Positions 1 through 6,198 of a DNA stretch of 36,138 bases are shown here, in pieces. The stretch's first letter is position 1. Each line of letters starts with the position of its first letter. Under the pieces are notes generated by a model. That model ran no database searches, had not been told where the DNA came from, and saw nothing but the letters and a program-made list of their open reading frames with translations. Location of the stretch: NCBI GenBank assembly GCA_902619745.1, contig CACNFL010000013.1:1-36138 (forward strand), written 5' to 3'. Source of the DNA: an uncultured Pelagibacteraceae bacterium. Its GTDB lineage: Bacteria > Pseudomonadota > Alphaproteobacteria > Pelagibacterales > Pelagibacteraceae. A program made the translations under genes and the position numbers.

Positions 1-277
1 TATTTGGATTATTTCCATTTGCAGGCATAGGCATTAGTTCGTTCTCACCCAAAATTCTTGCTACTCTAGTTGTTGGTTGAGCTCCTTGACCAAGCCAATA
101 TTTAATTCTCTCAGCTTCTAGGCCCACTCTTTCTTTTTGCTCTTTTGGTAATAGAGGATTAAAGAAACCAACCTTTTCTATAAATCTTCCATCTCTTGCA
201 AAACGACTGTCGGCAACAACAACTTTATAAACAGGACGTTTTTTTGTTCCACCTCTTGATAATCTTAATTTTAACAT
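1..277 (-). CDS. rpsP: 30S ribosomal protein S16, 3' end cut by window
   Basis: This is small-subunit ribosomal protein S16. The minus-strand reading frame starts at an ATG at 277-275 and stays open for 92 codons to the window edge, so the C-terminal tail is missing. The N-terminus [20 protein letters not shown] and the following [20 protein letters not shown] are the S16 signature. It lies 12 bases after the ffh stop with AAGGAG upstream of its ATG, so it is probably co-transcribed with ffh. The ffh-rpsP order is usual in Alphaproteobacteria, where rimM and trmD follow. Identification is secure; only the end is unseen. Confidence 0.96.
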   Translation of the reverse strand, partial: MLKLRLSRGGTKKRPVYKVVVADSRFARDGRFIEKVGFFNPLLPKEQKERVGLEAERIKYWLGQGAQPTTRVARILGENELMPMPANGNNPN

Positions 278-289
278 TTCTTCTCCTTT

Positions 290-1648
290 TTACTTTAATT
301 GGTTAAATAGCTCTGGCGGTATACCTTTATCAGACATACCTTTCAGATTTCCTTTTGACATCTTTTTCATCATTTCAGACATCATTTTAAATTGCTTAAG
401 CAATTTATTGATAGTGGCCGGATCTGTGCCAGAGCCATTAGCAATTCTTTTTTTTCTAGAACCATCTATTATTTTTGGGTTCTCTCTTTCTTGTTTTGTC
501 ATTGATAAAATAACAGCTTCATTTTTAGTAATTATACTTTCATCAATTCCCGCTGAGTCCATTTGGGATTTAATTTTAGAAACTCCGGGCATAAAAGACA
601 TAATTCCCTCAATGCCACCCATTTTTTTCATTTGTCTTAATTGAGATAAATAATCTTCCATAGAGAATTGACCTTTTTTTAAATTTTCCTCTGCTTTTTT
701 AAGATTTTCTTCTCCTAAATCTTGAGCCGCCTTTTCTACAAGAGATACGATATCCCCCATACCTAGTATTCTGTTTGCAATTCTATCTGGATGGAATACT
801 TCAAGATTATCTATTTTTTCTCCTATCCCTAAAAATTTAATTGGAACGTTTGAAACATATTTCATACTAACTGCTGCACCACCTCTTGCATCACCATCAG
901 CCCTAGTTAAAATGATTCCAGATAAATTAACTGTATTTTTAAATTCTTTTGCCACTGAGGCTGCAACTTGACCTGTTAAAGAGTCTGCCACTAAGAAAGT
1001 TTCTGTTGGATTAATGACAGCTTCAATTTGCTTAATCTCACTCATCATTTGTAAATCGATTTGAGTTCTACCAGCAGTATCAAATAAAATTATTTCAGCT
1101 CCATTTAAATTAGCAGCACTTATTGCTCTTCTACAAATATCAGCAGGTTGCTGACCTTCTATAATAGGTAAAGTTAAAATATTATTTTGTTCTCCTAAAG
1201 ATCTAAGTTGTTCTTGAGCAGCTGGTCTGTAAATATCTAGACTGACCATCATTACTTTTTTCTTTTTATTATTTTCTAAAAATTTTGCTAATTTTGCTGT
1301 TGTTGTTGTTTTTCCAGAACCTTGTAATCCAACTAACATCATTGGCACAGGCGGTACTGCGTTTAAGTTTATCTCATTATTTGTTGCACCTAATAAGTCT
1401 ACAAGCTCATCATAAACAATTTTAACAACCATATCCCCAGGAGAGGTAGACCTTATTATCTCTTGGCCTAATGCTTTTGGCTTAACTTTTTCAATAAAAT
1501 CTTTTGCAACATCCAATGAGACATCTGCTTCAAGTAAGGCTTGCCTAATGCCTCTTAAACCTTCATCTACTTGAGCTTCATCAAGTGAAGGTGCCTTTTT
1601 CAGAGAAGAAAAAATTTCTTCAAATTTATTTGTTAAATTTTCAAACAT
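290..1648 (-). CDS. ffh: signal recognition particle GTPase Ffh (SRP54)
   Basis: Ffh is the protein subunit of the bacterial signal recognition particle. It binds SRP RNA and hydrophobic nascent chains and docks with FtsY at the inner membrane. From the start used here (MFENLTNKFEEIF) the protein has 452 residues, the normal length. An N domain is followed by the GTPase G domain with P-loop GLQGSGKTTTTAKLA, DIYRPAAQEQL, DTAGR and TRADGDARGGAAVS, then the methionine-rich M domain with the RNA-binding segment SRKKRIANGSG. The frame is open a further 26 codons upstream, but that stretch is GC-richer and folds as RNA, so I take the ATG at 1648-1646. rpsP follows after 12 bases. Ffh and its receptor FtsY are encoded on opposite strands here, 1 kb apart. 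Confidence 0.97.
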   Translation of the reverse strand: MFENLTNKFEEIFSSLKKAPSLDEAQVDEGLRGIRQALLEADVSLDVAKDFIEKVKPKALGQEIIRSTSPGDMVVKIVYDELVDLLGATNNEINLNAVPPVPMMLVGLQGSGKTTTTAKLAKFLENNKKKKVMMVSLDIYRPAAQEQLRSLGEQNNILTLPIIEGQQPADICRRAISAANLNGAEIILFDTAGRTQIDLQMMSEIKQIEAVINPTETFLVADSLTGQVAASVAKEFKNTVNLSGIILTRADGDARGGAAVSMKYVSNVPIKFLGIGEKIDNLEVFHPDRIANRILGMGDIVSLVEKAAQDLGEENLKKAEENLKKGQFSMEDYLSQLRQMKKMGGIEGIMSFMPGVSKIKSQMDSAGIDESIITKNEAVILSMTKQERENPKIIDGSRKKRIANGSGTDPATINKLLKQFKMMSEMMKKMSKGNLKGMSDKGIPPELFNQLK

Positions 1649-1649
1649 A

Positions 1650-1756
1650 TTTATTACGCATAGCAGTAACGCACTAGTGGGCGAACCCTCGCTGACTAGT
1701 GTCGATCTCTTTGTTTCCAAAGACACCGCAAAGTTAATGTTTTTGCGGAAACGGCA
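1650..1756 (-). ncRNA. structured 5' leader of ffh (ffh motif, putative cis-regulatory RNA)
   Basis: Read on the minus strand, this GC-richer segment directly before the ffh start codon contains four consecutive hairpins. A 7-bp CCGCAAA/TTTGCGG stem has arms at 1742-1748 and 1726-1732. A 6-bp stem closed by a GAAA tetraloop spans 1708-1723. A nested hairpin has outer arms at 1672-1678 and 1695-1701 (the 7-bp CACTAGT/ACTAGTG stem) and inner GCGA/TCGC arms at 1681-1684 and 1689-1692. A weaker TTAC/GTAA stem lies next to the start codon. A structured leader before the SRP protein gene was described for Ca. Pelagibacter ubique by Meyer and colleagues in 2009 (recalled from memory), and this looks like a member. 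Autoregulation by Ffh or SRP is plausible but not shown by the sequence. The 5' end is approximate. Confidence 0.78.
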
Positions 1757-1762
1757 ACAACC

Positions 1763-1768
1763 TATAAT
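1763..1768 (+). promoter_or_regulatory. -10 box of the dapF promoter; shared divergent promoter region
   Basis: A perfect TATAAT lies 40 bases before the dapF start codon on the plus strand. A poor -35 match (TTTTTG) lies 17 bases upstream, inside the distal stem of the ffh leader. The opposite strand reads TATTATAG over the same bases, with TTGACT at 1786-1781, but spacing to any good -10 is short, so the ffh promoter is not defined. The two divergent transcripts must start within a few tens of bases of each other here. Assigned from sequence pattern only. Confidence 0.4.
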
Positions 1769-1808
1769 AGAGGTTCAAAAAGTCAATAAATAAGTTAAAT
1801 ATCTATAT

Positions 1809-2633
1809 ATGGATATTAAAGCTTTTAAAATGGACGGTTTAGGTAATGATTTTGTCATCATAGATAATAGGCAAACAATTACAAATTTGACGAAAGAGCA
1901 AATAATAAAGATTTGTGACAGAAAATTTATTGGTTGTGACCAACTAATATTGATTAAAAAAAATGATATTTCAGATGCTTCACTAGAATTTTATAATTCA
2001 GATGGAGGAATGTCTGGTGCGTGTGGAAATGGTACGAGATGTATTGCTGATTTATTAGGCAAAGAAAATAACAAAAAAGAAATTGTCCTAACAACTTTAT
2101 CTGGCAAATTAAAATCAAATATTGTTGGAGAAAAAATAGTTTCAACAGAAATAGGTGTTGCAAAAACAAAATGGGATGAGATTCCATTGTCTAAAGAATT
2201 AAATACGAATAATTTAGGAATTAAAATTAATGACAAAAGTAATAACGAATTTTCTGGCGGAACTGCTGTAAATGTTGGAAATCCACATGTGGTTTTTTTT
2301 GTTGATAATAACGAAAATTTTGAAATTGAAAAAATTGGACCAAAAATTGAAACCCACTCTCTATTTCCAGAAAAATGTAATGTTACTTTAGCAACTGTTA
2401 TTAACAAAGAATTGATAAAAGTTAAAGTGTGGGAAAGAGGAGCTGGACTTACCAAAGCTTGTGGAACCGCCGCTTGCGCAACAGCTTTTGCCGCAAAACA
2501 AAACGGACTGGTAAATGATAAAGTTGATATTGAATTTTCTACAGGTAGATTGACAATTTCAATTGATGAAAACAATAGTATTCATATGAAAGGACCAGTT
2601 TCAGATATAGAGGAGATAAATTTTAAAATTTAA
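1809..2633 (+). CDS. dapF: diaminopimelate epimerase
   Basis: DapF interconverts LL- and meso-diaminopimelate in the lysine and peptidoglycan pathway in the cytoplasm. The 274-residue protein has normal length and both halves of the cofactor-free active site: the N-terminal cysteine in GACGNGTRC and the C-terminal cysteine in TKACGTAACA. The N-terminus FKMDGLGNDFVIID is typical. Its TAA stop overlaps the ATG of ftsY by one base (TAATG), indicating translational coupling. In many alphaproteobacteria an miaB/mtaB-type methylthiotransferase gene lies between dapF and ftsY; here it is absent from this position. The start at 1809 gives an A/T-rich leader without a strong Shine-Dalgarno sequence. 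Confidence 0.97.
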   Translation: MDIKAFKMDGLGNDFVIIDNRQTITNLTKEQIIKICDRKFIGCDQLILIKKNDISDASLEFYNSDGGMSGACGNGTRCIADLLGKENNKKEIVLTTLSGKLKSNIVGEKIVSTEIGVAKTKWDEIPLSKELNTNNLGIKINDKSNNEFSGGTAVNVGNPHVVFFVDNNENFEIEKIGPKIETHSLFPEKCNVTLATVINKELIKVKVWERGAGLTKACGTAACATAFAAKQNGLVNDKVDIEFSTGRLTISIDENNSIHMKGPVSDIEEINFKI

Positions 2634-3550
2634 TGGGGATTTTTGAAAAATTTAAATCAGGTTTTAAAAAAAGTGCCTCAGCTTTTACAACGGGTTTAAG
2701 AGATATAGTTGTAAAAAAAGAGATTGATGACAAAACATTAGACAAAATTGAAGATTACTTAATTCAATCAGATGTTGGTATTGTTTCGGCTTCAGAAATA
2801 AGAGAAATAATTTCTCAAACAAAAATTGATCCCAATAAAGATTTAACCGAAGAAATAAATAATATTTTAAAAAATTATATTATTTCAATAATGAAACCTT
2901 TAGAAAATATTGAATTCTTCAAAAAAAAAGAAAAATTAAATGCAACATTAATTTCAGGTGTCAATGGTGTTGGAAAAACAACTACTATTGGAAAAATAAG
3001 TAAAATATTAAAAGGTAATGGAAATAAAGTAATGCTAGCTGCATCAGATACTTTTAGAGCGGCAGCCATAGAACAACTAGAAAATTGGGCAAACAAAGTT
3101 GATGTTCAAATTACAAAATCATCTCAAGGCTCTGATCCTGCATCGGTTGCTTACAAGGCTATTGAAGAGGCATTAAATAATGATTTCAATCAAGTTTTAA
3201 TCGATACAGCTGGGAGATTACAAAATAAAAAAAATTTGATGGAAGAATATAAAAAAATTGCAAACGTTACTAAAAAAATTGATCCTGATGCTCCACATGA
3301 TGTTATTTTAGTTTTGGACGCAACTTCAGGTCAAAATGTAATTAATCAAGTTGAAGAATTTAATAAAATTATTCCAATAACTGGTCTTATTATGACAAAG
3401 TTAGATGGTACAGCAAAAGGAGGTATCCTTATAGCGGTTGCTAAAAAATATAAACTACCAATTATTGCCCTTGGACTAGGTGAAAAAGAAGATGATTTGC
3501 AAATTTTTGAGGCCGAAAAATTCGCAGAAGCATTTACTCAAATTAATTAA
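2633..3550 (+). CDS. ftsY: signal recognition particle receptor FtsY
   Basis: FtsY is the membrane-associated GTPase that receives the SRP-ribosome complex and partners Ffh. The 305 residues comprise an NG core only: a short basic N-terminus (MGIFEKFKSGFKKSASAF), the N domain, and the G domain with GVNGVGKTTTIGK, DTFRAAAIEQL, IDTAGR and TKLDGTAKGG. The long acidic A domain of enterobacterial FtsY is missing, as in other compact alphaproteobacterial forms, so membrane binding presumably relies on the amphipathic N-terminal helix. It starts within the dapF stop codon. At its 3' end it overlaps the converging gene by 8 bases in the sequence TTAATTAA, which supplies stop codons to both strands. 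Confidence 0.97.
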   Translation: MGIFEKFKSGFKKSASAFTTGLRDIVVKKEIDDKTLDKIEDYLIQSDVGIVSASEIREIISQTKIDPNKDLTEEINNILKNYIISIMKPLENIEFFKKKEKLNATLISGVNGVGKTTTIGKISKILKGNGNKVMLAASDTFRAAAIEQLENWANKVDVQITKSSQGSDPASVAYKAIEEALNNDFNQVLIDTAGRLQNKKNLMEEYKKIANVTKKIDPDAPHDVILVLDATSGQNVINQVEEFNKIIPITGLIMTKLDGTAKGGILIAVAKKYKLPIIALGLGEKEDDLQIFEAEKFAEAFTQIN

Positions 3551-4106
3551 TTAAGGTACTAGAAATTAAAGGTTTATAAAAACTACACTTATAATTTTCT
3601 CTAAATTCATAATGTCCACAATTTTTAGCTATAGAAGAAATAATAAAATCAAATTTTCCATTTACAGGATAAAGCTCTAACTTTTTTTCAACAATATCAA
3701 ATTTAAAATTAGCTTTTAAACTTTTTACAGCACTAATCATCACCAGGGTTTTGTTATCTTTTAAAAGATAATATGCAAAATCATCTGGGAAAACTGGAAA
3801 ATCATACTCTTGCAAAAAATATTTTGCAGTTTTGGGAAACCATTCATAAGAGATTAATGGCAAAGACTCTTTTGTTTTATAGTTATAAATATAAAGATCT
3901 TTTGGAAAATCATTAATATAATTTGAATTTTCTCCTCGAGCCAAGACAGCTTTTTCGCGGGTTTTAAAATATAATGCAAAATTTTCATCGTGCGAATTCA
4001 TTTGATCAATATGAAAAAGGCTATCTACAGATGCTAAATTTTCTTTAGCATTTGATAAATTACTTAAAGTAAACAAGATAATAAAAAATATGAAAAAATT
4101 TTTCAT
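3543..4106 (-). CDS. secreted protein of unknown function
   Basis: I do not recognise this 187-residue protein. It begins with a clear Sec signal peptide (MKNFFIFFIILFTLSNLSNA, cleavage likely after NA), so it should be periplasmic or outer-membrane attached. There is no lipobox cysteine and no further membrane span. The mature part is rich in Phe, Tyr, Lys and Asp/Glu, with two cysteines near the C-terminus (in NCGHYEFRENYKC) that could form a disulfide. It is the last gene of the minus-strand series following the hydrolase at 4155, 48 bases downstream, and converges with ftsY. The signal peptide, full-length frame and codon use support a real gene. Confidence 0.75.
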   Translation of the reverse strand: MKNFFIFFIILFTLSNLSNAKENLASVDSLFHIDQMNSHDENFALYFKTREKAVLARGENSNYINDFPKDLYIYNYKTKESLPLISYEWFPKTAKYFLQEYDFPVFPDDFAYYLLKDNKTLVMISAVKSLKANFKFDIVEKKLELYPVNGKFDFIISSIAKNCGHYEFRENYKCSFYKPLISSTLIN

Positions 4107-4154
4107 AATGTAACTTAAAAAAAAATTTTGAGTTATGTTTGTTTAGATTGTGGC

Positions 4155-4973
4155 TTAATTTAAACTATTAACAAATGATTTAAGAGCTAATACAAGTTTA
4201 TTATCATATTCCATCATATGATCGTCATATTTTGTAAAATATGAATATTTGGGTTCACTTGCTAAATTAAAAATTTTTTTACCCATCCAAAATGGAACTA
4301 TTTGGTCAGCCTCACCATGCATTACTAATAATGGAATATTAATATTTTTAATTTTTTCATTATTTTCATACTTATCTTTTAAAATTAAACCTACTGGAAT
4401 ATATGGATAAAAATTTTTCGCAGCCTCTATCATTGATGTGAAGGGCGTTTCTAAGATTAATCCTGCAAAATTTTTATTCTGAGTAATTTCAGTAGCAATG
4501 CCAGTTCCTAATGACTCTCCATAAATAATTATATCTTCTTCATTTAGACCTTTTTCTTTAAGCCAGTTTATTGCACTAGCACCATCTGTATAAAGACCCT
4601 CCTCACTTGGTTTTCCTTTATTGCCGCTAAACCCTCTCCATGCAATAATTAAAAAATTAACATCCATGTCTTTAAAATGATTTAACTTATGGATTCTGTT
4701 TTCAAGTGTCCCTGCATTTCCATGAAAGTAAACTATTGTTTTATAATTTTTTAAATTTTTATTATGAAACCAGCCTAAAAGATTAATATTATCTGTTGTT
4801 TTGATAGTAACTTTTTCAATGTTAACTTCTAAATTATCTCCAGAATAATTATTCTCATCTGGATGATACATTAAATTTCTTTGAAAAAAAAATAAGAAAA
4901 TTAAAACAATTAAGTAAATAGCAACGATACCAATAAATAATTCCAAAAAAAAATTCCTACGTTTTATTTTCAT
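4155..4973 (-). CDS. membrane-anchored alpha/beta hydrolase, BEM46/ABHD13 type
   Basis: This 272-residue protein is an alpha/beta-hydrolase-fold serine hydrolase of the BEM46/ABHD13 (YfhR-like) family, whose substrates are largely unknown. It has one N-terminal membrane anchor (about residues 10-30, ending FFFQRNLMYHPDE), the oxyanion segment YFHGNAGTLENR, the nucleophile elbow IIYGESLGTG with its serine, the acid in HGEADQIVPF and a C-terminal histidine in YDDHMMEYD. The triad is therefore complete. The start overlaps the end of the MFS gene by 17 bases, suggesting coupling. The catalytic domain could face either side of the membrane. A thioesterase or esterase acting on imported compounds is possible but unproven. 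Confidence 0.85.
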   Translation of the reverse strand: MKIKRRNFFLELFIGIVAIYLIVLIFLFFFQRNLMYHPDENNYSGDNLEVNIEKVTIKTTDNINLLGWFHNKNLKNYKTIVYFHGNAGTLENRIHKLNHFKDMDVNFLIIAWRGFSGNKGKPSEEGLYTDGASAINWLKEKGLNEEDIIIYGESLGTGIATEITQNKNFAGLILETPFTSMIEAAKNFYPYIPVGLILKDKYENNEKIKNINIPLLVMHGEADQIVPFWMGKKIFNLASEPKYSYFTKYDDHMMEYDNKLVLALKSFVNSLN

Positions 4974-6195
4974 ATTTTTTTCTATTTAATATTAAAAAAA
5001 ATATATAAGAAATAATACTTAAGATTAAAAAAACTGAAAAAGCTGATTTAAATGCAAATATTTCTGAGTGACCCATACTTTTAACAATATCTATCACAAA
5101 GCCCATTAACCATTGCATTACAAATGTTCCTGCAAATATTAACAAATTGAATGAAGTTAGTGCTTTACCAGCAGAATAACCTGAAAAAGAAAGACCCACA
5201 GCTGGCTGTGTAACTGATAAAAAAATTGAACTTAAAATAAATAGAGTTATGTAGAAGGCACCTGCTTTTGGGCCTAGCAATATAATCACAAACATTACAG
5301 AAAAACTAATTGGTAAACCTAATTTAAGTATTCTTTTTGCACTAAAACCTATACCTGAAATTTTTGGTAAAAAATAACCCCACAAAAAAAAGGATACCAA
5401 CATAGTTACATTTATCCAAAATAATCCTGTAGCGCTCTGAAGTGGTGTATAACCAGCAACTCTAGTCATCCATGGGCCTGCCCATAAAGTTTGTATAGCC
5501 ATTAAGCCCCCATAATTAAATAAACCCATTGGGATTACGCTTATAAAAAATCTATTTTTCCAAACTTCTGATAAAGTCCCATTATTACTTGGCTCTTCTG
5601 ACTCTTTATTTTTATTTAAATTCCATTTTGGAATGAAAACTAACATTAAAAAAATACTAATTAAAATTAAGATAGCAATACCACCAAATATCCATCTCCA
5701 TCCGAAACTAGGCAATAAAAGTTGTACAGGCAATGTGGATGACAAAAAACCTAATGATGCAATCATTAGCATCCATGAGTTTGCTCTTTGTTGTTGATTT
5801 TCTGCATACCATATTCTGTAACCAGTTAACGGAGCCATTAAACAAGCACTAACACCTACTCCAATTAGAATTCGCGAAATTAATAATCCAGAAAAACTTT
5901 CAGCTAAAGCAAATGATCCTGTTCCAACTAATGCAATTAATAAAAAAGAAGAGACAATTTTTTTTGGTCCATATTTATCTAACAAATATCCAAGGGGTAT
6001 TTGCATACAAGCAAAACCTAAAAAATAACCCCCAGCTAACAATCCTAAATCAGCTGCTAACAAATTAAATTCTGAGGTTAATACAGGGGAAAGCGTTGCA
6101 GTAATTGCACGCAACAAACATGATAAAAAATAACCAAATGCAAATACAAAAAAAACAACAATAGCCTGTTTTTTTGGTAAAATATAATTTTCCAT
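4957..6195 (-). CDS. major facilitator superfamily permease
   Basis: A 412-residue inner-membrane transporter with about 12 hydrophobic segments in two halves joined by a charged loop near residue 200 (PKWNLNKNKESEEP). Motif A of the MFS appears after TM2 as GYLLDKYGPKK. The overall look, with many Gly and Ala residues in the first half, matches the nitrate/nitrite-like and anion:cation-symporter group of MFS proteins, but I cannot name a substrate. It begins 3 bases after the TRAP large permease and overlaps the hydrolase at 4155-4973, so it is probably in the same transcript. It might carry the same or a related carboxylate. Confidence 0.88.
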   Translation of the reverse strand: MENYILPKKQAIVVFFVFAFGYFLSCLLRAITATLSPVLTSEFNLLAADLGLLAGGYFLGFACMQIPLGYLLDKYGPKKIVSSFLLIALVGTGSFALAESFSGLLISRILIGVGVSACLMAPLTGYRIWYAENQQQRANSWMLMIASLGFLSSTLPVQLLLPSFGWRWIFGGIAILILISIFLMLVFIPKWNLNKNKESEEPSNNGTLSEVWKNRFFISVIPMGLFNYGGLMAIQTLWAGPWMTRVAGYTPLQSATGLFWINVTMLVSFFLWGYFLPKISGIGFSAKRILKLGLPISFSVMFVIILLGPKAGAFYITLFILSSIFLSVTQPAVGLSFSGYSAGKALTSFNLLIFAGTFVMQWLMGFVIDIVKSMGHSEIFAFKSAFSVFLILSIISYIFFLILNRKKYENKT

Positions 6196-6198
6196 TAA

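Noticed and set aside
1649..1726. In-frame 26-codon upstream extension of ffh
   Set aside because: It has no similarity to Ffh N-termini, uses the bases that fold into the leader hairpins, and the ATG at 1648 gives the normal protein start.
1650..1756. SRP 4.5S RNA gene (ffs) candidate
   Set aside because: The GGAA-type loop with the conserved asymmetric internal loop of SRP RNA is absent, and the element abuts the ffh start codon like a leader.
1991..2575. 194-codon minus-strand open frame inside dapF
   Set aside because: Antisense shadow of a well-supported gene; low-complexity translation with no recognisable domain.
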